Positions 53,051 to 63,995 of a DNA stretch of 64,000 nt are shown here, piece after piece. This stretch comes from Puccinellia tenuiflora (taxonomy: Eukaryota > Streptophyta > Magnoliopsida > Poales > Poaceae), in contig QRDG01000618.1 of NCBI GenBank assembly GCA_012064385.1, forward strand, positions 1-64,000, given 5' to 3'. Every line of letters begins with the position of its first letter. The first letter of the stretch is position 1. The notes below the pieces were generated by a model that was not told where the DNA came from, did no database searches, and saw only the letters and a list, made by a program, of their open reading frames with translations. Made by a program: the position numbers and the translations under genes.

Positions 53051-53631
53051 GAAAACTTTATATCTTTGTGCGCCAAATGGGAAATACTACAACTTTGTAG
53101 TTATAAGGTTTCGCTAGTTTGGAACTTTCTATATTGCGATTTTGTGAAAAACATTTCTGGTCCAAATGGCATTGCCATGTTTGAGTAGGCAAATGAATTT
53201 TTCATAATGTAAACCTTGTCAAATAGTTAGAGGGCTACTAGAATATGCCATTTTTACCCACTTAGAAAAAGGGTTCACTTTTTAGGTAGATAAGTAGGTG
53301 TAAATCCCTATTTGAATTGAATTAAAAAAATCAAATAAATGGGAAACCATGACATAGTTTGTCGAAACGAGGCCATATTTCACACACTCATGGTATATTT
53401 CACACACTCATGGTAATGCATCAATATGGTATAGCCAAAGGTGTGAGATTTCAAGCATTGCATGAAAATGCATCAATATGCACCAAAATGAGCTACAAAA
53501 GAGCCCCAAAGGTAGCCCAAACAGCCCCATTTCTAATCCTGTCATTTTTTCTACCTTCTCCAAATGATCTCAAACTCTAGGGTTAACATCTATTGCACTA
53601 ATATAGTGTCCTTGACCAATATGGAGTCATT

Positions 53632-54632
53632 TCTCAAAACATAAACCACCTCTCTTCATACATGAGAGTTCATAGTTTGAGATGTGAGATTTCACACCAT
53701 ATTGAAGCATTTCTTGTTTGATATATATCTAGACCTTATTTATCAGTTGGAGCTGTTAGTACATGACAAACTAAGACCATGTGAACTGGATTTTCATTTT
53801 TTTGAAGTTTTATGAATATTTTATGATTATTTCAAAATCGGTCAATCCCAAGTTTGACCAACATTTAAACAAGTTTTAAATACCAAAATGAAAAACTAAG
53901 CCTTGGTCATTCTTAGTCACACCAAAATGAAGCTTTGGTGATTTTTTCAATTTTTTTAAAATTTCAAAACATAAACTACCTCTCTTCACACATGAGAGTT
54001 CATAGTTTGAGATGTGAGATTTCACACCATATTGAAGCATTTCTTGTTTGATATATATCTAGACCTTATTTATCATTTGGAGCTGTTAGTACATGACAAA
54101 CTAAGACCATGTGCGCTGGATTTTCATTTTTTTGAAGTTTTATGAATATTTTATGATTATTTCAAAATCGGTCAAACCCAAGTTTGACCAACATTTAAAC
54201 AAGTTTTAAATACCAAAATGAAAAACTAAGCCTGGGTCATTCTTAGTCACACCAAAATTAAGCTTTGGTGATTTTTCAATTTTTTTAAATTTTCAAAACA
54301 TAAACCACCTCTCTTCACACATGAGAGTTCATAGTTTGAGATGTGAGATTTCACACCATATTGAAGCATTTCTTGTTTGATATATATCTAGACCTTATTT
54401 ATCAGTTGGAGCTGTTAGTACATGACAAACTAAGACCATGTGCACTGGATTTTCATTTTTTTGAAGTTTTATGAATATTTTATGATTATTTCAAAATCGG
54501 TCAAACCCAAGTTTGACCAACATTTAAACAAGTTTTAAATACCAAAATGAAAAACTAAGCCTGGGTCATTCTTAGTCACACCAAAATGAAGCTTTGGTGA
54601 TTTTTTCAATTTTTTTAAATTTTCAAAACATC
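53632..54632. repeat. Three tandem copies of a 330-bp unit in MULE2
   Basis: Units start near 53641, 53971 and 54300 at ATAAAC(C/T)ACCTCTCTTC and run to TTTTTTCAATTTTTTTAAA. Few differences separate the copies. Each includes AAGACCATGTG(C/A), shared in part with the next array. Confidence 0.9.
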
Positions 54633-54714
54633 AAACCCTCTCTCACTTCCTTGAACTCTCTGCAACTTCGTTCGTGGTAAGTCATTTGTGTGAAGGATTT
54701 CTCATGAAAATACT

Positions 54715-55260
54715 CATATACCAAGTTTATATTTTTTTTCATAACTATGTCATGTAAGTAGACCATGTGCGCTGGTTTTATGTTATTTTGATTTTTTTGA
54801 ATTATTTGTGCTCATTTGAATGTTTGGTCAAACTTTGCACAAAACCGTTGACCGACTCAAAATCAAAGTTTATATTTTTTGTTGATAACTATGTCCTGTA
54901 AGTAGACCATGTGCGCTGGTTTTATATTTATTTGATTTTTTTTGAATTACTTATGCTCAACCCTAGCTCATTCCATCGATATCGTGAACGTGTGAATGTT
55001 GGAATTGAAATATGGATATAACAAGTTTCCTATTTTTTATAGCAACTTAGTTGCATAAGTAGACCATGTGCGCTGGATGTATGTTGTTTTGATTTTTTTT
55101 GAATTAGTTGTGCTCAACCCTAGCTCATTCCATCGATAGCTTGAATTGTGTGAATGTTTTTCATTTAACTGTGGACATAACAAGTTTTAATTTTTTTTAG
55201 CAACGTAGCTGCATAAGTAAACAGTGAGCGAAAGTTTCATATTTATTTGATTTTTTCTAA
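54715..55260. repeat. Tandem array of about 150-bp units in MULE2
   Basis: AGACCATGTGCGCTGG followed by a TTTGATTTTTTTGAATTA stretch recurs at about 54760, 54904 and 55061, with a decayed fourth unit near 55210. Confidence 0.8.
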
Positions 55261-55496
55261 ATTATTTATGCTCAACCCTAGCTCACTGAAACCCTAGACC
55301 CCGGAAACCCTAAACCCCATCCGAAACCCCCGGAAGCACTAAACCACGTCCGAAACCCCGTCTGAAACCCCCCTGCTTCACCCTTAGACTGAAGATTAGG
55401 GGAATCCCTCGCTAAATTTTTCTATAATTTTGGGGACAGATTATAACACACTTGTAGTTTAAATCTCGTTAAATAGCGTTAAATCTGAGATTCACA

Positions 55497-56300
55497 AATT
55501 TGTCATTTTTACACAGACCAAACTATACAATATTTCACACTAAAATTTTGCAAACTATTGTAAATAATCATTATCAACATTCGGAATTTTTTTCACATTT
55601 TTTTTCAAAAATTGAAATAATTCGAATTTTTTTGTACTGTTTAGATCTAGATCTCATATCCAAAAATTTGTCATTTTTACACAGACCAAACTACACAATA
55701 TTTCACACTCAAATTTTGCACATAAGAATAAATGTTCATTGGTGACATACATGATTTTTTTCACATTTTTATCTAAAACTTGAAAATGTCGAATTTTTTA
55801 GATCTAGATCTAGATATTAGATCCCGAAATTTGTCATTTTTACATAGACCAAACTACAAAATATTTCACACTCAAATTTTGCACATAAGAATAAATATTC
55901 ACTGTTGATATACAGGATTTTTTTCACATTTTTATCTAAAACTTGAAAAATTCAAATTTTTTAGATCTAGATCTAGATTTAGATATTAGATACCGAAATT
56001 TGTCATTTTTACATAGACCAAACTAAACAATATTACACACTGAAATTTTGCACATAAGAATAAATGTTCATTGTTGACATCCAGGATTTTTTCACATTTT
56101 TATCTAAAACATGAAAAATTCGAATTTTTTAGATCTAGATCTTAGATCCCGAAATTTGTCATTTTTACATATACTAAACTACACAATATTTCACACTTAA
56201 ATTTTGCACACTAGCATAAATAATCATTATCAACATTCGGAATTTTTTTCAATTTTTTTTTCGAAACTTGGAAATTTCGAATTTTGTACTGTTTAAATCT
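55497..56300. repeat. Five copies of a 155-177-bp unit in MULE2
   Basis: AAATTTGTCATTTTTAC starts units near 55497, 55674, 55827, 55997 and 56152. Each continues through ATTTCACACT and a TTTTTCACATTTTT stretch to AGATCTAGATCT. Divergence between copies is moderate. Confidence 0.9.
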
Positions 56301-56361
56301 CAGATTCAGATTCGTCAGTAGTGGGCCTCCTGTGAGAAATTTAAACATTTCCAAAAAAAAG

Positions 56362-56553
56362 CTGAAACTATTAAATTCATGACATGTGGGTCCCAACCGT
56401 CAGAAGTTAACAGTCAAACCATTGACCAGATAGAAGACGGCAAGAGTCACATAATAAGTCTTTGCACACATACTAAGGGCAAAACTGAGCACGATTCGCA
56501 GCTGAGGGCAAAACTTACATGACGACATCTGAGGGCCGCCTGATAATTAACCC
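56362..56553 (-). repeat. Right terminal inverted repeat of MULE2
   Basis: The reverse complement starts AGGGTTAATTATCAGG and carries the same GTTAACTTCTGACGG segment as the left end. Confidence 0.75.
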
Positions 56554-56561
56554 TAACATGT

Positions 56562-56676
56562 ATATCACATATACCTTGTTTGACGGTGCCAGCCTTCTTG
56601 TCTGCCAGATACTTGGGGCAGTTCCGCTTCCAGTGTCCAGTTCCCTTGCAGTAGAAGCACACTGAAAGGACACAGA
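56562..56676 (-). pseudogene. gag zinc knuckle of element G
   Basis: The minus strand reads CFYCKGTGHWKRNCPKYL, a complete CCHC knuckle (C-x2-C-x4-H-x4-C), then AGTVKQGICDIHV, which continues into the protease segment beyond MULE2. It would bind the element RNA. The right side is cut by element H at 56677. Confidence 0.8.
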
Positions 56677-57825
56677 TGTCGCCTAGAGGGGGGGGTGAAT
56701 AGGCGATTTAAAATTATTACGGTTAAGGCTTGAATAAATGCGGAATAAAACTAACGTTTAATTTATCAAGCCAAAACCTAAACTAGCTAGGTTCACCTAT
56801 GTGCACCAACACTTATGCTAAGCAATATAATCAAATAGGTGATAGCAAGATATATGACTTTAAACTCGATGTCTATCACAAAGTAAATAGCATAAGTAAG
56901 AAGCTCGGGTATAGAAATACCGAGGCACTTGGAGACAATGATTTATCCCGAAGTTCACTTCCCAATGGAAGCTAGTCTCCGTTGGAGCGGCGCGGTGTTC
57001 ACCAATGTGACACACCGAGTAGCCTTGATATGGCACACCGTATCTCTGTTGTGTCTTACCACCAATGTGGCGAGGCACTTTTCACTATGTTGCCGTTGAG
57101 GTTGACAACTAGAACCTTTACAAGAGTGAAGCTCCCTCCAGAAGTTGGAGGGTCTTCACCAAATGCACCGAGCCACCAAGACTCGATGCCCAAGGCCGAG
57201 GCACACACCACAACTCAATTGGTGGCTCCCGGCAATGTCTTCGTAGCTACCAAAGCTCCGAAGCAAACAAGGTTGGGCCTCCCTCCACAACCTAATTGGA
57301 GGATCCCAACAAATCCCGTGAGCCACCAAGACTCCGAGAAATCAACAACCGTCTAGGGTACCAATGTGCCCTAGAGGAACAAGCTCTAGGGCACCAAAGC
57401 ACCCAAGAGGAACAAGCTTCTCAACTTCACTTCCACGTATCACCGTGGAGAACTCAAACCGATGCAACTAATGCAATGGCAAGAACACACTAAGTGGTCA
57501 AGTTCTTCCAACACGAATCCAACCAAAGCAACTAATGCTTGGGAGGGATTTGAGAGGAAGAACAAAGGAGAAACACCAAGAAACTCCAAGACCTAAATCA
57601 AAGATGTTCCCCTCACTTAGAGGAGATATGGTTTGGTGGAATAATAGATCTAGGCCTTCTCCTTCAATCCTCCAAAGATCAATGAGTTTGAGTGGATGGA
57701 TTGGGAGATCTATAGGATTTGAGCTATTGCAACAATGGAGAGAGAGAAGGGAAAAATGTGCTCAAGAGGTCAACAAAAGTTGGGGTTCACTTGGGGAAGA
57801 AGACCCCTTAAAAGGGAGCCAAAAA

Positions 57826-57966
57826 TATGGCCGTTAGGCCAATTTTCGGCCAGCCGGAGGAGGGAGGCCGGCCTGGCCGGCCATAGCCCAGCCATGATGG
57901 CCGGCCATGCAATCAGAGAAGCCCCGGCCATGGGGCCGGCCATTTGGCCGGCCATGCTGGCCTAGC
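57826..57966. repeat. GGCCGGCC palindrome cluster in element H LTR
   Basis: In 140 bp the core GGCCGGCC or CCGGCCAT occurs at least six times, for example GGCCGGCCTGGCCGGCC and GGGGCCGGCCATTTGGCCGG. The region is far richer in GC than the LTR around it. Sirevirus LTRs are known for CpG-rich palindromes; a regulatory role is inferred. Confidence 0.75.
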
Positions 57967-58679
57967 CAAACCAGTGAAACTAAAAATGCAATGTATTTTG
58001 CATCCGGACTCCATTTTCGACGATCTTGGGCTCGTTGGAATCACCATAACGAGCACTACAAGATTATGCATATAAACATCATAGTCCAACAATATATTAT
58101 AATAACAAATGAGGAAATGTTAAACCTCTTTCTTGCAAACCGGAACCATCATATCTTTTGCAAATGAAGTCCGAAAGAGGTGAAACCAATTTTGTTGGAA
58201 AGAGGATGATAGTAGCCATCCTTGGAAATATTTGAAAACAATTAAGAGATAAATTATCAACACATGTATGTGTGGATAATTTCTCAAGGGCAAACCGACA
58301 ATATTTCTAATATCGAAAACGCAATGGAAGACGCATATGAAAACCGTTTTCGATGAGCTTGGCCTTGTCATGACAAGCACGACAAGCACCAAGACCACAC
58401 CATGATAAGAGATAAATAAGAACCAATAAATATGATGCCAATGATGCAAAGGTTTGAGCTCTCTATGACCGATACGCTAAAGCTCACTTGAGAGCCCCTC
58501 TTGATAGTACGGTTACCTATCCTAAAACCCGGTCTCCCAACTACACCGCGAGACCGGTAAAATAGAAACCCTATCAAGATCATACCTTTGCCTTGCACAT
58601 TCCACTTGAGCTAGATGATGATGATCTTGATCTCCTCTCAAGTGGATCACCTTTCTTGATTACGCTCCGCTCGGTGAAG

Positions 58680-58808
58680 CCTCGCATATTGCTCCCCCAT
58701 ACACCAATATGGGAGAGACACTCTTTCGCATATCTTCACTTTCCCTTATATGTTGCTCCCCCATACATCAATATGGGAGAAGCACTCTTCGGCATATCTT
58801 CACTTGGA
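58680..58808. repeat. Tandem duplication of about 61 bp in element H LTR
   Basis: TTGCTCCCCCATACA(C/T)CAAT and the following GCATATCTTCACTT segment occur twice, at 58689 and 58752. Confidence 0.8.
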
Positions 58809-58998
58809 CTTGAGTGTTGATCAACTCGCACTTAGCCTTGATCAACAAATACTCTTCTTCCCTTAGCCTTGATTCCAACAAATGGAGATCAGGCACTGCA
58901 AATGGACACACCTACAAGTAGCTTAATACAAACATTAGTCCATAGAGATTGTCATTAATTACCAAAACAACATATGGGGGCAACCATGCACTTTCAAT

Positions 58999-59012
58999 CT
59001 CCCCCATTTTGG
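58999..59012 (-). other. Main polypurine tract of element H
   Basis: The minus strand reads CCAAAATGGGGGAGATTG then AAAGTGCATGG of the LTR. It is the closest of six similar tracts. Confidence 0.7.
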
Positions 59013-62000
59013 TAATTGATGACAATCCCTTTTAAGAGGGTTTATATAATGAATATAGCAACCTTGCAAGACAAACAAGCAAGGATGCAAAGCGCATTAA
59101 AGGCAAATGCAACAAAATCATAAAACCCAAATTCCCTTAAACCCTCTAAAACTTCTCCCCCATTGGCATCGATTGCCGAAATGGGAAGAAAAATTTAGAA
59201 TGCCAATATAATAAGAGTTCCTCCATAAAGTGTGCATTACTCAAGATATGAGTGAAATTAAATGCACATATCCATTGACGAATAATTAGAGGAAATCAAA
59301 CTATATTCAGGATCCAAAGATTGCAAAAAGGATGAAATCATTCTAAAAATCTCCACAACGGAGAAAAGCGATCAAAAAGATCCAAGGCGAGAGTTCTAAA
59401 TAAAAATGGAGAAGCTCCCCAATGTTCATGCACTATTGAGGAGTGCACAAATATGGTATCCTCGCTCCCCCAAAATCATCTAGAATAATCATCTAGAATC
59501 ACTTGCACCAAAGATGTGGTTGAGCCATAAGGAGATACCAATTAAAAGAAACTATCAAGAAAGGTCCAACCAAGAGTATGTGTGTGTGACATGACAATTA
59601 ATTTGGTAAGACACATAGTCTTACCCAAATGGAAATAAGTTATATATCAGGTATTGTCACACACAACTTTATAAAGAAGATTTTTCAAAAATAATATGTT
59701 CACAACCTCAAGGATACCAATCTTTAAAAAATCAACATAGGATAGGCCCAACCGAGATAAAAGGAAGATCTTTAAAAGAGTATGTTCACAATCTTAGGGA
59801 TACTAATTGGAAACTAAAACCAATTGAAAATGCCAAAATCTAGTGAGAGCATTTAGCCAATAAAAATTAACATGCTCACCATGATAAGCATGAAGTCAAA
59901 GATCTTTAATAGAACTTGAGTGCGCAAAGATACCAATAAAAATGAGACAAGCACTCATGAGACAATTTTGGAGCCACCAAAGAATTATAGATAAAAGCAA
60001 GGTAGCTCAAAAGAATTAGGATACCACCTAAAAGGTGACCTCTCTCATATGTATAGGTTTCTAAGTAGACAAATCATTGATGATATACATCCACAAAGAA
60101 ACTTGCACATATGAGATAGTTGATGAAGTGGAAACCATGGTATCCAAAAGGGAAGTCATGAATATACAAAAGAGATTATTGCTTAAAAGCATAGCACATA
60201 GCTCAAATTTATCTCATTGTATATAAATGAACTTCAAAAATATCAAAGACATCACACATATCACTAAGGGAACAAGAGATAGTGAAGATGCTTTGAGATA
60301 GGCAACAAGTATCATAACAAATAATTCCAATTGAAGAAAAAGGTTTTTTTTGCAATTTCATCACAAATATCACAAAGATATATCACATGAAGGAAACAAG
60401 CCAAAACCACAACAATTGCAAAATAGGAGCTTTCATGCTAAGAAACAACCTACACAAGGTTGAAACTAGAAAAGTATGCATGAGGTAGATACTTGTTACC
60501 GAGATGCATTGGTGATGACGAAGATGATCCTTTGTTAGTCATCATAGCTTGACTCCTAAATCACATGGTGATACCACCTTCCTTATGAATGAGGCAAGCA
60601 TCCAACTCTTCTCAATTGTACCTAAAACACAATTCAAGTACAATATGGTCCCCAAACTCATTGGGTTCCATAGTAGTTAGATACACTACAATACATAGGA
60701 AACACTCCACATAAATATGTGCATATAGATATGAAATTGAATTTCATGCACATCTTAGCCGATTTAGGATTTGGTGGAGTATCCCCTATATATTGGATCA
60801 AGAAAGACTAGCATGCCATAAAATAAATATACTAGTAAATATGCATGCATGGACTTACAAGAACCAAATGAGATACGATTTGGACAAAACACCAAGTAAA
60901 CCAAGAAGAGAGCACACCAAAGTGTGACACAAAAAGGTTGTCCAAATTATATCAAAATCCAAATCAACACATGATTGAGGAAAAATCAAATCAACATATT
61001 ATTGATTCAAAAACACATCAACACATGAAGTGTGATATCAATAGGAATCAAATCAAACAACACATGAGAGATAAGACACCAATTGAAAATAAGATACCAA
61101 CTAGGAGAAAAGATACCAATAAGAGGATAATGCTTGACCAGATTCAAGTAAAGTAGAATAGAGTAATAAGGTATCAAAATTCCCACAATAAATATCAATT
61201 GAAACAAATATCTATGTAGGAGATATTAAATTCCAATTAATGCCAATTGATGGTACCTAGGCAAGGCCAATGAGCATATAAGATGAAAGAAAGATACATG
61301 CTCAAAGGGGGTTTCTCATTCTATAGGATAAATATAAAAACAAGAAATGAGAAAGCAAGACTCCCAAGAGAGAGCAAGGTTACACCAAGTAAGCCAAACA
61401 TCCTCTACATTTTTCATGATGGCACAAAGCATCAAGAGAAAAATATTTGTCTTCCATAAACACTTACGATAGAAATCAAATGCCAATTGAAAGGATCGAA
61501 TATTGATAGATAGGATAGTGTTCTAAATAAAAAGGAATGCTCCCCCAAGATTCATGCATTATTTTGATATTTGCATTTGAATACAAAATGCCAGCACAAG
61601 GGATCATTACTCTTCATATTTTATTTACAACAAATAACACTACCAATTTGAAAATTAGGATCCATGCAAGAGGCAAAGAAGGCAATGGAAGTCAAGATAA
61701 ATATTTTGGCGTGAGATGGGGCAAATAAAAGCCAATGCCAATGTAAGGATAATCAAAAGTATTCTATCACAAATATAAATATGGATTGTCCAAGGACAAT
61801 GACCATTTGAAATTATTTTCCCGGTGGTAGGGGTATCCAAGAATATCCTCACAAGATAAAACATATGGCAAGAGATAAGAAATAAAACACCATATTTTAA
61901 TAAGGTTTGTTGGTAGTTCCAACTATTCGAACCAACCGGCAAGGCCATGGTTAGAATAATATGGAACAAATGGTTTCTCAACTAATGTATGGAAGTGCAT

Positions 62001-62796
62001 ATTAGAGAAAAACCACACCAAGCAAACTCACACAAACAAGAGCCAAAAGATAGCTAAAAAGCAAATTGGAACTTGTTCGAGCTAATATGCCACATAGGAA
62101 TAAGATAATTTACAAAATCAAATCTAAGTGGCAAACCTCAAATGTTCACATTTTGTAGGATTGTAATATGCACATAGCTAATTACTCCCCCACAATGTGA
62201 TAATTCATTTCTTCTTAACAAGAGGCAAATAAAATCAAATAGAGATAATTAATAGACATTATAGAATTTGAATTTCTCATGAGCATGACACACCACATAG
62301 TTACTAGATAATCTTGATATATCAATACTAGGTGGTGTTACTCATATACACACATTTTAGGTTAGTGAAGTGCACAAAGCATATCACTCCCCCAAAATGG
62401 GATAGTCCATTAATCTCTCAAAAGAGCCCATTGAAATCAACACAAGATCCAATAAGGACTCAACACAAAGTTTACACATATATGGAGCGCACATTAACAT
62501 ACACAAACTTGATTGCTCAACGTAAGTAATAAGCACAACATATACAAGCACATGCTAGGTACAAAACTAACACATGCAGGGGAGCAAGCAACTTTCAATG
62601 TATATATAATTTAAATATAAGTTACCGCAAGAAGGAGCATTGGATATGAGGTATGACAATATAATCCAAATGACTTGGCTTGTGGAAATAATAATCAAGA
62701 AGATCCCTTAATTCTTCAAGGATAGCCAAGTCTCCAATGTCCTCCTTCACAACCTATTGATCAAGTTTGAGCTTGTTGGTCCCCAACCAAGTTGGG
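59013..62796 (-). other. Non-coding region of element H with repeated polypurine tracts
   Basis: 3.8 kb without a supported ORF. CTCCCCC (minus GGGGGAG) occurs at 59155, 59465, 61540, 62185 and 62387 in addition to the LTR-adjacent one, usually next to a TTTTGG- or CATTGTG-type context. ATACCAAT recurs many times (for example near 59547, 59726 and 61106). Just after the gag stop, a short stretch near 62750 resembles the start of a protease region and then breaks off. Confidence 0.6.
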
Positions 62797-63726
62797 TCAT
62801 AAGAGGTTAGTCACAATAGGATTGGCAACCCAAATGGTTCTTTTCTTGACACCACTTTGAGTTCCCACATATTTGGCAAACACATTGCCAACTCTATCCT
62901 TCCTAAGAGAATAAACATTATCAATTATTATGGGGTTGGATAGAGTACCGTTTGTGCATGAAGAAGCCAAGTGGCCCTTCTCACGGCATAAGTAGCAATA
63001 TCGACTCTTTTCTTTCTTCTTAATAGGCTCCTCAACTTGAGGAGCAATGATTTGAGTCTTCTTAGGAGGTAGCCTTTGTTCAACCCGAGGTTGAGCATGA
63101 GATTGAACAATAGGCCGCTTCCCTAGTTGCTTCTCACTAAGAGGCTTCTTCTTCATTGGGCAATCCCTAACATGATGCCCTTCAATTTTGCACTTGAAGC
63201 AAACAATCTTGGCCGAGTGATTGACTTGTTCTTGTCCCTTCTTATTTCTACTCTTGGACTTGTTCTTGATATTGGAGTTGAATCCAAGTCCACTCTTGTC
63301 ATTGGGGGATTTTTGCACACTCAACATGTTGTCAAATGTGTCCTTCCCTTTATGACGTTTCTCCACATCTTTCTTCAAAGAAGTGGCTTGTGCCTTGTGC
63401 TCTTTAGTCTTCCCTACAAGGTTAGTAGCTACACAAGTACTAGTGGAAGTTGAAGCTTCATTGTTAGAGCAACTAGGCACAAAATGTAATTCAACATATG
63501 ATTTACCACTAGTGTGAGATGAAGAATTACAAGGACTAGCACATGGCATTGTAGCAATTTTAGTAGAAGTTGTGCCATTGTCCACATGAGGCTCACTAGA
63601 TAATACCTTGGTAGCATTAGCCTCATGAGCTAACTTTAGCTTATCATGAGATACGACAAGATCTTCATGAGAGCTCGAGAGATTCTCATGGCTTTCTTCC
63701 AATATCTCATAATTGCTAGTTAGCAA
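62797..63726 (-). CDS. gag C-terminal part of element H with two zinc knuckles
   Basis: 309 codons. The first 40 are heptad-like (EESHENLSSSHEDLVVSHDK), continuing the coiled coil of the upstream frame. A Ser/Thr/Asn-rich linker follows. Knuckle 1 is CFKCKIEGHHVRDC and knuckle 2 is CYLCREKGHLASSC, separated by a basic Pro/Gln-rich spacer. The tail VANPIVTNLL ends at a TGA. Two spaced CCHC knuckles are seen in Sirevirus gags, which also continue into pol after a VTNL-like segment; here the frame stops. It would package RNA of the element. Confidence 0.75.
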   Translation of the reverse strand: MLTSNYEILEESHENLSSSHEDLVVSHDKLKLAHEANATKVLSSEPHVDNGTTSTKIATMPCASPCNSSSHTSGKSYVELHFVPSCSNNEASTSTSTCVATNLVGKTKEHKAQATSLKKDVEKRHKGKDTFDNMLSVQKSPNDKSGLGFNSNIKNKSKSRNKKGQEQVNHSAKIVCFKCKIEGHHVRDCPMKKKPLSEKQLGKRPIVQSHAQPRVEQRLPPKKTQIIAPQVEEPIKKKEKSRYCYLCREKGHLASSCTNGTLSNPIIIDNVYSLRKDRVGNVFAKYVGTQSGVKKRTIWVANPIVTNLL

Positions 63727-63995
63727 TTTAAGTTGAGAGCTCTATCATGGGTTTCATTTGCTTTAGATAACTCTAGAGTAAATGTCTCCTCAAGAGATTT
63801 CTTGGTGGTTTGTTCTTCTTCAAGAGCTTCCTCAAGATCCGCAATCGTGTTTGCATAATCACGTTCGCGGCTAAGGCTTTCATTTTCACGAGCTTCCAAA
63901 TTTTCAATAGTAAGCCCTCGCTCAACAAGGGTGCTCATGATTTCATGTAGGTTCTCACAAGCATTTTCATTCTTTGAAAGAGCATTAAGAACCAT
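63720..63995 (-). CDS. gag coiled-coil segment of element H, running towards the window edge
   Basis: An acidic helix (HEIMSTLVERGLTIENLEARE, LEEALEEEQTTKKSLEETF) typical of the coiled coil before Sirevirus gag knuckles. It is in a different frame from 62797-63726 and ends just inside it, so one frameshift lies near 63725. The N-terminal gag core lies beyond the window. Confidence 0.6.
   Translation of the reverse strand: MVLNALSKNENACENLHEIMSTLVERGLTIENLEARENESLSRERDYANTIADLEEALEEEQTTKKSLEETFTLELSKANETHDRALNLNC

Larger units (their letters stand above)
51973..56553. mobile_element. MULE2: non-autonomous Mutator-type element filled with tandem arrays
   Basis: Inverted terminal repeats of about 190 bp (51973-52159 and 56362-56553) and an 8-bp duplication define a 4.58-kb element. 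The outermost 60 bp are diverged, but a 26-bp core (CGAATCGTGCTCAGTTTTGC plus six) is identical on both sides. The interior has a GC-rich left part without recognisable protein and 2.7 kb of three different tandem arrays. No transposase is seen. Confidence 0.75.
56677..58996 (-). repeat. 3' LTR of element H (2320 bp)
   Basis: The plus strand starts TGTCGCCTAGAGGGGGGG and ends ...CATGCACTTTCA, giving TGAAAGTGCATGG as the minus start. It is followed on the right by AATCTCCCCCATTTTGG, the complement of the polypurine tract. It holds a palindrome cluster and a 62-bp duplication. Confidence 0.8.

Noticed and set aside
55500..55745. 81-codon ORF containing FLHRPNYTIFHT twice
   Set aside because: It simply reads through two copies of the 165-bp tandem repeat; the other copies have stops.
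53632..56300. CRISPR-like array
   Set aside because: The repeats are 150-330 bp with no short repeat/unique spacer alternation, and lie inside a plant DNA transposon.
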